Shown here in pieces: positions 36,903 through 45,062 of a DNA stretch of 64,000 bases (position 1 is its first letter; each line of letters starts with the position of its first letter). Below the pieces are notes generated by a model, which saw only the letters and a list, made by a program, of their open reading frames with translations, was not told where the DNA came from and did not search any database. The stretch is taken from NCBI RefSeq assembly GCF_001310085.1, contig NZ_CP012643.1, positions 713,001 to 777,000 of the forward strand. Direction: 5' to 3'. The translations under genes were made by a program, and so were the position numbers. This DNA comes from Rufibacter tibetensis. GTDB taxonomy: Bacteria; Bacteroidota; Bacteroidia; Cytophagales; Hymenobacteraceae.

Positions 36903-37196
36903 ATGGCGGATTACACAGATCAAATTTTAAAGGAAGCCCATCGCAGAAGCCTCGGAAACCTGAAGCAGGTAAAGGAGAGCAGTCACTGCGGTTGCTTCTG
37001 CTGCACTAAGATTTTTCCCGTCACAGAATTCCCCGAGGGGTGGCTTCCGGAGGAAGGCAGCAGGGGTGAAAAAACAGTTCAGTGCCCTTACTGCTGCCTG
37101 GATGCTGTTTTGGGTGATGCATCCGGTTTTCCGGTTACAGACCAGGGCTTTATCAATGCCATGAACAGGAGATGGTTCGGTGGGCGGGTGGGCTGA
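36903..37196 (+). CDS. uncharacterised 97-aa Cys-rich protein
   Basis: The frame is open from 36663, but the ATG at 36903 (MADYTDQILKEAHRRSLGN) is the better start: it opens a clean amphipathic helix and leaves a 256-bp divergent promoter region next to dprA-like 36646, whereas the longer form would leave 16 bp. The body carries HCGCFCCTKIF near residue 27 and CPYCCLDAVLGD near 64, giving two Cys pairs that likely bind one zinc. The end (FINAMNRRWFGG) looks like a closing helix. I recall proteins with this Cys layout in diverse bacteria as cytoplasmic proteins of unknown function. Confidence 0.7.
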   Translation: MADYTDQILKEAHRRSLGNLKQVKESSHCGCFCCTKIFPVTEFPEGWLPEEGSRGEKTVQCPYCCLDAVLGDASGFPVTDQGFINAMNRRWFGGRVG

Positions 37197-37286
37197 ATGT
37201 GTTTACCGTATCGCCTGTAGCTTACTCGGTACTAGCCGTGAACAGTCCCCACCAACCTATTATCCAATCCTTTCTAAAAGGGCAGG

Positions 37287-38306
37287 TCAATACACTTTCT
37301 CTGGTTTGTGTGTTCTCGAGAGCTCTTTCTCACTTATGAAATAGTAGTAATCTGTTTTTTCCTTCACACATGATGCCCAGGTAGCCTCAATCAAAAACCG
37401 GAAACCCTCCACCTCCACCATATTCCAGGCATGGTTTGTTATGGGGCTATTGTTCGCCTTCCCTACTACCCGAAAGGCTTTGATTCCAGCCTTTGAGCAC
37501 ATTTCCTGAAAAAGGTAACTGAAACCGCTGCACACACCTTTGTTCGCCTTGAAAGTTGTCAGGCCATCATAAATACGGTAGTTATAATCATAGTGGATCT
37601 TGTGCACAATCCATATATAAATGGCACGTACTTTCTCGAAATCATATTTTAACTCCTTGGTTAAAGCCCAAGCCTGGTTTTCAATATTGGATTGTTTTTC
37701 TACCAGCAAAGCATTTCTGTCTACCTCTGCGTAATCATACTTCTTTATAAATCCCCTGAGTGCTTCTTTATTTGCAAGCTGCAGTAATTCTTCTTTAGTT
37801 GGATATACTTTCCAATAGGCCGGAACTGTATCACCCTGAAGGGCCAGGGCATCCACCAGCAGCCGGGAGAAGGCTAGTTGATTTCCTGCAATGCCTTTCT
37901 CCAGGGATTTCCTTATATGTTCCCTGAACTCCAGGTATTGCGGTTGCACCAGAAATTGCCTGGTGCTGTCCAGCACCAGCAACCTTTTATACAATCCTAC
38001 TGATTCCTGCAACGAACCTGTTCTATTTGCAAGAAGCCGGCTTGATAATTTGTAATGGTAATACCGTACCTCGTTACGCATGGAATACTTCAGGCTGCCT
38101 TCTTTCCCAAATCTTCCTTTCTCCAGCAACCTGATTTCTTCCAGTACTTTTTCATATTGCCCCTTATCAAAGAGCCTTTCAACTTTTCTGAAGGAATAGC
38201 TTTCAGACGCTGCAGCCAACTGGCGATACCCTGCTATGATACCAAGCACCAGCAGCATGATCACTTTCAATTTTGGAATCGGTTTAGCCATGGATCTCGG
38301 TAGCAT
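37287..38306 (-). CDS. transglutaminase-like domain protein
   Basis: The 339-aa product starts with a basic n-region and a hydrophobic segment (LKVIMLLVLGIIAGYRQLAAA), a probable signal peptide. The C-terminal third is a transglutaminase-like core: nucleophile Cys in KGVCSGFSYLFQEM near residue 258, His in PITNHAWNMVEV near 290. The third catalytic position, normally Asp in a DxTW context, reads FLIEATW, so Glu replaces Asp. Such proteins act on cell-surface peptides or cross-link proteins. It begins 3 bp after the stop of the L,D-transpeptidase gene, so the two are co-expressed and may both act in the periplasm on the cell wall. Confidence 0.78.
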   Translation of the reverse strand: MLPRSMAKPIPKLKVIMLLVLGIIAGYRQLAAASESYSFRKVERLFDKGQYEKVLEEIRLLEKGRFGKEGSLKYSMRNEVRYYHYKLSSRLLANRTGSLQESVGLYKRLLVLDSTRQFLVQPQYLEFREHIRKSLEKGIAGNQLAFSRLLVDALALQGDTVPAYWKVYPTKEELLQLANKEALRGFIKKYDYAEVDRNALLVEKQSNIENQAWALTKELKYDFEKVRAIYIWIVHKIHYDYNYRIYDGLTTFKANKGVCSGFSYLFQEMCSKAGIKAFRVVGKANNSPITNHAWNMVEVEGFRFLIEATWASCVKEKTDYYYFISEKELSRTHKPEKVY

Positions 38307-38309
38307 AGG

Positions 38310-38825
38310 TTAAGGTTTTATTTCAATAGGGGTGCCTATGGCAACGGAGTTATACAATTCCTCGATTTCCTCATTCGTCACCGCCATACAACCGGCTGTC
38401 CAGTCATAAAGAAGGTGTAGCTTACCCAGGAAAGGGGCTTTATTGGGTAGGCCGTGAATCTTGATACTCCCTCCTACCGACTTGCCCAGCCGGGCGGCCT
38501 CACGTCTATCAGAGGCATTAGGATAGGAGACACCCAGGTTCCTGTGGTATCCGCTGTGAGGGTTCTTATCGTTTATGGTATAGAGACCCTCTGGTGTTTT
38601 GTTATCTCCCTCAAACTGTTTATCGCCGACTGGCTTTTTACCCAGAGATATTCGGTACGTTTTCACCAGCTTGCCACCTGAATAGGCCATTAACCGCCGC
38701 TCTGATTTCACGACGACCAACTTGTCTATTTTAGTACTATTTGTTAAACTATTTGACGCATTGAGCCTACCTATCAAATAAAAGGCAAGAAGCACTGTAA
38801 GAACTACGGGAACAGATCTCTTCAA
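38310..38825 (-). CDS. L,D-transpeptidase (YkuD family)
   Basis: At 171 aa it has an N-terminal signal or anchor (PVVLTVLLAFYLIGRL) and one YkuD domain: KLVVVKSERRLMAYSGGK near residue 34, GDNKTPEGLYTI near 72, IKIHGLPNK near 118 and the active-site segment WTAGCMAVTNEEIEEL near 141, where the Cys is the nucleophile and the His-Gly pair completes the site. The enzyme links peptidoglycan stems or attaches proteins to them in the periplasm. The transglutaminase-like gene follows 3 bp downstream; the 388-aa gene lies 58 bp upstream. Confidence 0.88.
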   Translation of the reverse strand: MKRSVPVVLTVLLAFYLIGRLNASNSLTNSTKIDKLVVVKSERRLMAYSGGKLVKTYRISLGKKPVGDKQFEGDNKTPEGLYTINDKNPHSGYHRNLGVSYPNASDRREAARLGKSVGGSIKIHGLPNKAPFLGKLHLLYDWTAGCMAVTNEEIEELYNSVAIGTPIEIKP

Positions 38826-38883
38826 TTGACAGAATGTAATGTTATAGTTACCAGATTAAGATACGACCAGGCCGTTTTTGAAC

Positions 38884-40050
38884 TTACCGGGCAGGCTGAT
38901 GTGGGAATATCCCATTTCCAAACACATCACTTTCACAGGTTATGAGGGTTCGGTCTAGTAAAACCCGCCTGGGCTTATTTCTTTCCCCCTGGATAAAGTA
39001 ATACCTGGCTGTTTCCTTCCCTAATTCATCTTCAAACCTTTTTTTGATCCTGGAAATCTTTTCATTCAGGGAATTATCAAACCTGTTTGCCAGCAGATTT
39101 ACCCTTTCTGCGAATTTAGGATCGTAATCATCAAGGGACTCTCCTTTGGGAGCATATACATTCAACCGACTATAGATTAATGCTATGTCTTCCCTGTATT
39201 GCTCCCTGTCTGCCAGTACGATACCTTCAGGATACTTAAGCAACAGGAAGTAGACTGTTTTCTCCAGCGGGGAAAGGTCTATCACTTTATTCTGATAGTC
39301 TACCAGGTGGATCACATTAGCACTTGTTATGTGCATGCGGCTGGGCAGCTGCCTGAATCTCTGGCGGAACAACATTTCCTTCCTGGCAAGCTCAAATAGG
39401 ACAATTGCCTGGTTGATGATATCCCCCCTTACCCCTGCACCCATCATTTCATCGATACAATCAGGGCAGATATCAGCGGTCCTCAGCTTAAAAAGAATTT
39501 GCGCCTTCTCCCGGCAAAAATCATTCATACATCCCCTAGGCTCTTCATGAGATCTCTCCAATTTTCTTCCCACAGTGCCATAGAATAATTTTTGTAACAC
39601 CTGGGACACAATCAGGTACGCAATAGGGTAGGCAGAACTACACGGCAGGTAGTTCCCCCATTCATCTGTATGGATGAAGATATCCTTTGATTGATCAGCA
39701 AAGGAACAAAACCAATAATTTGGATTGGGAATCGGGGTAAGGAAAATCACATAATCCTCCTCCGGAATATTGTTACTTCCTCTGTAAATAGTACACAGGT
39801 CAAAAAGGTCCTGCCATTCCAAAGAGATTCCTTCCTCCTCCCTTTCATCAAAGCTACAGGAGCCTGCCAACTGGCTCACCCTACCCTGGTATTCCTTTCT
39901 TAGATCAGCCTCTTTCCTCCACACATACCTATGGCCCGAATCAGGGCAGGATATGAAATTAAGCGGTCCGGACACGGCCTTCAAAAGCATCAGCACCTCT
40001 GAATAACTTTCTTTGGTGAAGGAACTGGAACGGATCAGGTGAATTTTCAT
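38884..40050 (-). CDS. uncharacterised 388-aa protein with Cys pairs and a wHTH-like end
   Basis: I do not recognise a named family. The N-terminal half is alpha/beta and includes YVIFLTPIPNPNYWFCSF and IFIHTDEWGNYL. The middle has RGCMNDFC near residue 175 and ADICPDCIDEM near 195 (C-x4-C plus C-x2-C), a likely zinc site. The C-terminal region from LSPLEKTVYFLLLKYPEGI near 265 resembles a winged-helix module of response-regulator type, with a later beta-hairpin-like end (RYYFIQGERNKPRRVLLDR). This suggests a metal-binding sensor or DNA-binding regulator, but that is inference. It is the second gene of the operon behind leader copy 2. Confidence 0.65.
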   Translation of the reverse strand: MKIHLIRSSSFTKESYSEVLMLLKAVSGPLNFISCPDSGHRYVWRKEADLRKEYQGRVSQLAGSCSFDEREEEGISLEWQDLFDLCTIYRGSNNIPEEDYVIFLTPIPNPNYWFCSFADQSKDIFIHTDEWGNYLPCSSAYPIAYLIVSQVLQKLFYGTVGRKLERSHEEPRGCMNDFCREKAQILFKLRTADICPDCIDEMMGAGVRGDIINQAIVLFELARKEMLFRQRFRQLPSRMHITSANVIHLVDYQNKVIDLSPLEKTVYFLLLKYPEGIVLADREQYREDIALIYSRLNVYAPKGESLDDYDPKFAERVNLLANRFDNSLNEKISRIKKRFEDELGKETARYYFIQGERNKPRRVLLDRTLITCESDVFGNGIFPHQPAR

Positions 40051-40118
40051 ATAAGCAGGATATTTAACAGGTTGAAATAGTAGAAGAAGTCATTAGTACC
40101 AGGTCAATAGGTGAAAAG

Positions 40119-40316
40119 CTAGAGTGCTTTTCTTCTGTTGAAGGACACCCTGGTAAGGGTCAGCTTTTCTGTTACATAAGGCACCTTCTTCCTGGAGAGG
40201 TAATTAGTGATGGTATACTCATTATAATGAGGGTAATACTCCAAAAACCCTTTCAAAGAGCTGAACACCTCTATGTCACCTGTTCCGTTCCAATTTGCTA
40301 CAATCACGTTCTTCAT
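40119..40316 (-). CDS. small uncharacterised 65-aa protein
   Basis: The short product reads as a compact alpha/beta domain (VIVANWNGTGDIEVFSSLK, then YYPHYNEYTITNYLSRKKV and a basic tail). It is the first gene after leader copy 2 and its promoter (40756-40786), 68 bp before the 388-aa gene. Its ATG is preceded by AT-rich sequence as usual in this phylum. The residue pattern looks like a small HTH or KTSC-like domain, but I would not assign it. Confidence 0.6.
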   Translation of the reverse strand: MKNVIVANWNGTGDIEVFSSLKGFLEYYPHYNEYTITNYLSRKKVPYVTEKLTLTRVSFNRRKAL

Positions 40317-40505
40317 AGTTAGTTATATGGTTTAAAGGTTAAAAAGACATTTTCGTCTTCCTGATTCTTGTGCAAAAGGCATAAGGATCAGGAACATAAA
40401 CTCACGGTTGGACATCCGGTCTTTTAAAAAGAGGCTCTAAGACACCTCCCCAAAAGCACATAGATGTGCCGAGCACGGCCGCCGAATCCTTTAAAGCCTG
40501 GAGTG

Positions 40506-40706
40506 GAGGCTTTAGGATTAAACATGGTTTGCCTGGGACTAAACAGAAAGACAAAAGAGCCTGACTGCAAAAGCCAATGAAATCAAAAAAAGGAAAGCTT
40601 TGGGTGATGAAACACTAAAGCTTTTTTTCGGCAGAAGCCGCGCATTGTTTTGGCACCGATGGAGCTTAAACCCGGTTGCCGTACCTACAGGTACTCTTAA
40701 TGCTTT
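40506..40706 (-). promoter_or_regulatory. conserved 5' leader element, copy 2
   Basis: Second copy of the element described at 35371-35572, in the same strand and arrangement; the 68-bp identical core is at 40619-40686. It lies about 190 bp upstream of the 65-aa gene (start 40316) and about 50 bp downstream of the promoter at 40756-40786. Flanking similarity is patchy (ATTAAACAT near one end, AGGAAAGCTTTGGG next to the core), so the core was conserved or copied while the flanks drifted. The remaining 40317-40505 and 40790-41213 contain no gene I support; a perfect 14-bp palindrome (CCACAAGCTTGTGG) is at 41111-41124. Confidence 0.6.
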
Positions 40707-40755
40707 TGCATGAATTGAATTCCGCACATTTAGCGGATATTATTCAATTATGATG

Positions 40756-40786
40756 CAAATATAGAGGATTTAAATATATAATCAAA
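40756..40786 (-). promoter_or_regulatory. Bacteroidota-type promoter for the 40316 operon
   Basis: On the minus strand TTTG (40786-40783), 19 bases, then TATATTTG (40763-40756). Identical boxes and spacing to the promoter at 35621-35651, and the surrounding AT-rich bases are also similar. Confidence 0.75.
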
Positions 40787-41213
40787 GCAATATCAAGAAT
40801 TTTATTTTATTCTTTGTAAAAGTCTTTCCCTGTGTCATCCATACCAGGCAATCATATATAAGGTACTGGCATGAAGGCTTCATACGTTGATTGTATTGAT
40901 CTTTGGTATAAGATGAATGGCCTCCCCTTTGTACATCCTCATCAGCTTAGGCTAACTAAATAGCTCCCGTAGTACCTTATTGATAAAATGACAAAGTACA
41001 GACAAGTCATAGTGCGGCAATGGAGATTAAAGAAGCAAGTAGAAAACATTCGTTTACTCTTGACTACAATTCCGCCGGAAAACAAGACTAATAGTGGAGA
41101 CACGCTGATCCCACAAGCTTGTGGAGAAATCAATTTTTCAGGGTTTTACTGCAACTTTGTATCACCCGAACGGAAGTAACAATTCTATTTCACTCCAACC
41201 ATAACCCTTATCT

Positions 41214-42200
41214 ATGCCAAGAACCTCTACCGAAAGACCTCAGCGCGACGTACATTCATTGACACTTCTGCTCAGGGAACGCCTGCAGAGCGGCCGCAAC
41301 CTGGTATACTATGCCTCCGGAAGAAAAGTCAGGGATGCCTATTTCACACTGCCCTTCGACAACGTGGTTCTGGTGGATTACTGCTTTCCGCAAATTTTCC
41401 ATATTGAAAAGAGGGTCATTACCATTGGCCTCACGGCACTCCAGGCCACAGCAGCTTTTAAGGAGGCGGACATCAGGTTTGACGCATTTGTGTGTAGCAA
41501 TGAGGGGCTAAATGAAGGAGGCGGCTACTATCCTATCAATGGTAACTGGAGCATGGGCACTATCCTGCCTATCCTAAAGGACACGTACCTGCACATTGCC
41601 TGCCCAGGCTATTATGGCCGCACCCGTTGGCGTGAGAAGATGTTTAATTTGCCTCATCAGGTGTCTCTACTAAATGCTACCGATCCGGATTATCTAGACC
41701 CGTCCATTTTCTCGGAGTACAGCCGCTACGGCAAAGCAGCAGGTGTATGGCGCGTAACAAAGCAACCAGGCCTGGCTGTTTCGTTTAAAGCAGGCAACAG
41801 GACGGTCACCCTGCAGAGAAAGAACATCTGGGATGATTATGACAGACTGGATACCCTAATGGTGCGCTGCTCACCCGGTGAGGAAAGGCAACTGCAGCAA
41901 ATAGTGCCGAAAGCAAAGCCTCTTTACCGTCCAAAGTACTACCGCGGCGACGAGCAGGACGCCAGCTTTGAGGCAATTCTACACTTTTGCAACTTGCACC
42001 GGGTAGGTAAACTGGGCCTTACACCCTGGCTGGGTGGCAACTATAACCGGTTTGTAAACTACCTCAAAGCCAACGAGGCTCGCTTTCCTTATCCGCAGGA
42101 GTTATACTTGTACCACCTGCACCACAATGATTATCAGCAATTATACCAACAGGCCGGCGAAATCACCAAAAAGGCACGTACGTTTGTGGAACTACCCTGA
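41214..42200 (+). CDS. uncharacterised 328-aa protein
   Basis: I do not recognise this family. The sequence is alpha/beta, with strands such as NLVYYASGRKVRDAYF and VITIGLTALQATAAF that could belong to a Rossmann-like fold, Gly-rich turns (NEGLNEGGGYYPING near 101), and a C-terminal part rich in Tyr and His (LYLYHLHHNDYQQLY). There is no signal peptide. The next gene, a YqiA-like hydrolase, starts 9 bp after its stop on the same strand, so the two form a small operon oriented opposite to most neighbours. Confidence 0.7.
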   Translation: MPRTSTERPQRDVHSLTLLLRERLQSGRNLVYYASGRKVRDAYFTLPFDNVVLVDYCFPQIFHIEKRVITIGLTALQATAAFKEADIRFDAFVCSNEGLNEGGGYYPINGNWSMGTILPILKDTYLHIACPGYYGRTRWREKMFNLPHQVSLLNATDPDYLDPSIFSEYSRYGKAAGVWRVTKQPGLAVSFKAGNRTVTLQRKNIWDDYDRLDTLMVRCSPGEERQLQQIVPKAKPLYRPKYYRGDEQDASFEAILHFCNLHRVGKLGLTPWLGGNYNRFVNYLKANEARFPYPQELYLYHLHHNDYQQLYQQAGEITKKARTFVELP

Positions 42201-42209
42201 CCTGCATCT

Positions 42210-42701
42210 ATGAAGAAAAACATACTATACTTACATGGCTATAAGGGCTCTCTTACACCTTCCAAACAAATTATCCTGGAGGACTATGGTCATGTGGTAG
42301 CTCCTGCCATAGTGTATGATCATCCTGGCTACTTTAGAAAACTAACCGTTCTGGCGAGCAGTGCAGATATCATTATTGGATCCAGTTTTGGCGGGCACAC
42401 AGCACACTTACTTTCCTTATTATACAATAAGCCAGCCCTTCTCTTTAATCCGGCTTTTGTAACTAAATCTCCTGTCCCTGACCTTAGCGGTTTGGCTATA
42501 CCCAAAACTAAAACCAGCCATTCCAGCATTGTGCTGGGTAAACTGGACGATGTTATCATCTATAAAGACAACCTAAAGTTTGTAACCAATAATTTACACT
42601 TGGAAGATGTTAGAATAATAGAAGTTGATGATCTGGAACACCGCATTCCGGATGATGTCTTCGCTGAGCAGGTGGCCGTGTTTATGGAAGCCAGGACTTG
42701 A
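42210..42701 (+). CDS. YqiA/UPF0227-like alpha/beta hydrolase
   Basis: This 163-aa protein is a short alpha/beta hydrolase. ILYLHGYKGS near residue 5 is the first strand with the oxyanion HG motif, IIIGSSFGGHTAHLLS near 54 carries the nucleophile Ser, the Asp is probably in VLGKLDDVI near 112, and the His in VDDLEHRIP near 141. Members of the YqiA/YcfP group are small esterases of uncertain physiological substrate. It is coupled to the upstream unknown gene (9 bp). Confidence 0.8.
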   Translation: MKKNILYLHGYKGSLTPSKQIILEDYGHVVAPAIVYDHPGYFRKLTVLASSADIIIGSSFGGHTAHLLSLLYNKPALLFNPAFVTKSPVPDLSGLAIPKTKTSHSSIVLGKLDDVIIYKDNLKFVTNNLHLEDVRIIEVDDLEHRIPDDVFAEQVAVFMEART

Positions 42702-42712
42702 CTACCTGTAAA

Positions 42713-42886
42713 TCATCTAGGCAAATTAGGAAATGCCGGGTCGGTGGTGACAGCTTCAGCGGTTTGAAAGCCGCCATCTGTCTTTTCGGAACCTAAAAGA
42801 TAAGCAGCCTGCCCGCCAATAGCCTTATCCACGCTAATGAACAGGGGCTCGGCTCTGAAGGAAGGGATTGGGATATTGCCTGGGCC
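42713..42886 (-). pseudogene. 3' remnant of an unidentified protein gene
   Basis: The minus strand has an open frame of 57 codons between a TAA and a TGA, with no start codon near its upstream end. The peptide is clearly protein-like (FRAEPLFISVDKAIGGQ, then YLLGSEKTDGGFQTAE, ending DPAFPNLPR). It is squeezed between the stop of the hydrolase gene and the stop of the archaemetzincin gene. I read it as the C-terminal end of a gene whose remainder was lost. I cannot name the parent family. Confidence 0.5.
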
Positions 42887-42909
42887 TTAGGCCAATGCAG
42901 CCCCAAAAA

Positions 42910-43584
42910 CTAAAAACTCATATTATCCCTGCACCCATCGCAGAGGTAAAATTTTGTTCTGTCAACGATGGTCCCTTTGCCCTTCGCGTCGTTCATAAAA
43001 CAGGCGGTCACCTCAAAGGAACAGTGGTCAACTCCCAGCATATGGCCAACCTCATGTAAGACCACTTTTCTGAATCTGGCTTTCATCCTGAAACCGGACA
43101 CAATGCCTTCATCACCCCCTAAAAATGCCAGGCCCATCACTCCCCAGTGAACATTTCCATCTTCTGTCTCAATGTCCTTTTCTGTTAATGCCAGCACCTT
43201 GTAATTATAGTGAAACAGGTCACCCGGATCCATGCCTTTAAGATGATCAAGGACGCGCAGGGCAACATATCTTTTCCGCCCTGAACAGTATGCCTCTTCG
43301 GGCAGTTTGTTTCCTCCAATATTCTTCACCCTGAATCCATAGAATTTCTCTATCACCCTGGCCGCATCTTTCACTTTCTCCGGTGAGACAGGTCCCATGG
43401 TGGTCAGGTAGAGAACCTTTTCCCTTTTATAAAAGACATCAAGTAAACCGGAGAGGCCTGGCTCTTTACAGGAGGTAAGGAAGGTAACAAATAGCAACAC
43501 CAAGGGTAATAAATGCTTTATCACTATACTGTTTTGCAGTAATCTTTGAATATCAAGTTTCAAGGCAAATAAAATGGGAAACAA
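42910..43584 (-). CDS. archaemetzincin-like zinc metalloprotease, putative lipoprotein
   Basis: The 224-aa product has a hydrophobic segment ending in a lipobox-like site (LLFVTFLTSC near residues 28-38), so it may be exported and lipid-anchored. The catalytic motif HEVGHMLGVDHC near 177 follows the archaemetzincin pattern HExxHxxGxxH with a further Cys. Downstream CFM near 194 and CDGC near 215 supply the remaining Cys of the structural zinc site typical of this family. Archaemetzincins are small metalloproteases whose physiological substrates are mostly unknown. Its neighbours give no pathway. Confidence 0.82.
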   Translation of the reverse strand: MFPILFALKLDIQRLLQNSIVIKHLLPLVLLFVTFLTSCKEPGLSGLLDVFYKREKVLYLTTMGPVSPEKVKDAARVIEKFYGFRVKNIGGNKLPEEAYCSGRKRYVALRVLDHLKGMDPGDLFHYNYKVLALTEKDIETEDGNVHWGVMGLAFLGGDEGIVSGFRMKARFRKVVLHEVGHMLGVDHCSFEVTACFMNDAKGKGTIVDRTKFYLCDGCRDNMSF

Positions 43585-44120
43585 CCTACCACCTAGGGTA
43601 AAGAATCACTAATCAGGTGTAATGAATTATTCCTGTTAAGATCAACAGGATCAGGGTGACTGTAACTAAAAGGCATCAAAACAACGCAAATCAAATGTTC
43701 GTCTTTCTCATTAAGGAGCACTTTTCACCCGTTCATTTCACCCCGTAATCAATAATCCCGTCTTTATTTGCCTTGTTTCAGATGGAGCAGGAAACTAAGA
43801 TGAAAGGAAAAAACAATGTGCTAAAAGGAAAGGCACTAACCACCACAGGGGCTACCATTTTCTCCACCAAACCTAGATATTGAATCATTTATTTGCTTTG
43901 AAAGAAGAAACAAAGCACCTCGTTTACTGGCTTTTAAAACAAAGAATATCCTTCCAATTTAATGTGACCGCCCTGTAGGAACGTGATCTTTTAGTTGCCT
44001 AAAGTTCTGATTTAGTTAAAATTTCGTTTATGATTCTAGTACCATTAGCAGTATACAGGCTGCATCATAAGTGAGAAAGTATTTTGTCGCCTTTGGGCAG
44101 GAAATCGACCCTTCGTTTTT
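43585..44120. other. 536-bp intergenic region without a supported gene
   Basis: It lies between the start of the archaemetzincin gene and the stop of the FtsZ-like gene (both minus strand). Only short frames occur. A 33-codon plus-strand frame (43782-43883) is the best of them and is not convincing. A possible hairpin TGCTTTG/CAAAGCA is near 43895. The archaemetzincin promoter should be at the left end. Confidence 0.4.
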
Positions 44121-45062
44121 TTACCTGTCGGGGAAGCCACTTGCAATCAGGGTTACCTGGATATTGTCTTCAAGGGCCGGGTCATTTCCAAGCCCGAAAA
44201 TAACTTCTGCTTCTTCCCCCGCTTTCCTCTGGATGAAATCTGTTATCTCCGTCAGTTCCTCCATCTCCAATTCAGTTTGCTCACCTGACACCACGGAGAG
44301 CAAAACCCATTTGGCACCAAACACCTTTTTGCTGTGATGACAATGAAACTCCATTGCCTCCTTTATCACCCGACTGGCGCGCCCCGGGCCAGAGGACCTG
44401 GAAGTCCCCATTAAAGTGATGCCCGCGTCCTCTAACACCGTGCGTACATCAAATAAATCAACGTTGATCTCCGAGCCTATCTCCAGAATGTTTACGATCG
44501 TTTTAACTAAGGTCACAATACATCCCACTGCCTGCTGAAATCCTCCTTTATTATACCCCGGAGTTTCTAAGGAATCCCCAGAAGACAGGACAAGAATGGC
44601 ATCAGAACATCTTTTTATTTCAAGGAGGTTTTTGTCAGTAGCAAACGCGCTGGCACCATCCTCCAGAGAAGGGGATAGAAGAACGACACTAATGGTCAAC
44701 ACACCCCTGTCTTTGGCTTGTCTGGCGATCAATGGAGCTGCCAGTACTGCATTGCTGTCTTTCATGGTACTGACTACGAAAACTATATCCGTATTCTCCC
44801 CCAGAAATGCCTGCACTTCCGGCACTACTTTCGGGTTGACAGATTCACTGCTTTGGTTAGTGGTATCCCTGGCCTTAAGACCAGGCGCTACCCGGAGGAT
44901 CGGGATACCTAAAGGTGTATTTTCCACAACCGATGCTGAGTCAGACCCTAAGAAAGAGGGTTCATCATTACCGAAAGGCTTTCTGTAAACGTCGGCAGCC
45001 GTATGGGCGAAAACGTCTCCCACTTCGATCAACCTGATGATGGGCTTCTTGAAAGGGATCAT
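44121..45062 (-). CDS. divergent FtsZ-family protein lacking the GTP-binding signature
   Basis: This 313-aa protein aligns by eye with the FtsZ core. Recognisable parts are PKVVPEVQAFL, MVF-like IVFVVSTMKDSNAVLAAPLI near residue 95, RGVLTISVVLL, the T7 region SEINVDLFDVRTVLEDAGITLMG near 192-214 (FtsZ: NLDFADVRTVM...ALMG), FGAKWVLLSVVSGE, and EAEVIFGLGNDPALEDNIQVT followed by IASGF. The tubulin signature GGGTGTG is replaced by TMKDSNAV, and the N-terminal Gly-rich GTP loop is replaced by IEVGDVFAHTAADV. The T7 Asp residues are kept. There is no C-terminal linker or tail peptide. It therefore looks like a polymerisation-surface homologue that does not bind GTP normally. Location in accessory DNA suggests it is not the cell-division FtsZ. 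Confidence 0.8.
   Translation of the reverse strand: MIPFKKPIIRLIEVGDVFAHTAADVYRKPFGNDEPSFLGSDSASVVENTPLGIPILRVAPGLKARDTTNQSSESVNPKVVPEVQAFLGENTDIVFVVSTMKDSNAVLAAPLIARQAKDRGVLTISVVLLSPSLEDGASAFATDKNLLEIKRCSDAILVLSSGDSLETPGYNKGGFQQAVGCIVTLVKTIVNILEIGSEINVDLFDVRTVLEDAGITLMGTSRSSGPGRASRVIKEAMEFHCHHSKKVFGAKWVLLSVVSGEQTELEMEELTEITDFIQRKAGEEAEVIFGLGNDPALEDNIQVTLIASGFPDR

Noticed and set aside
40988..41179. Plus-strand 63-codon frame upstream of 41214
   Set aside because: Low-information peptide, overlapped by a similar-length antisense frame, no neighbours or motif to support it.
43782..43883. 33-codon plus-strand frame in the 536-bp gap
   Set aside because: Too short and compositionally simple; no ribosome binding or conservation evidence available.
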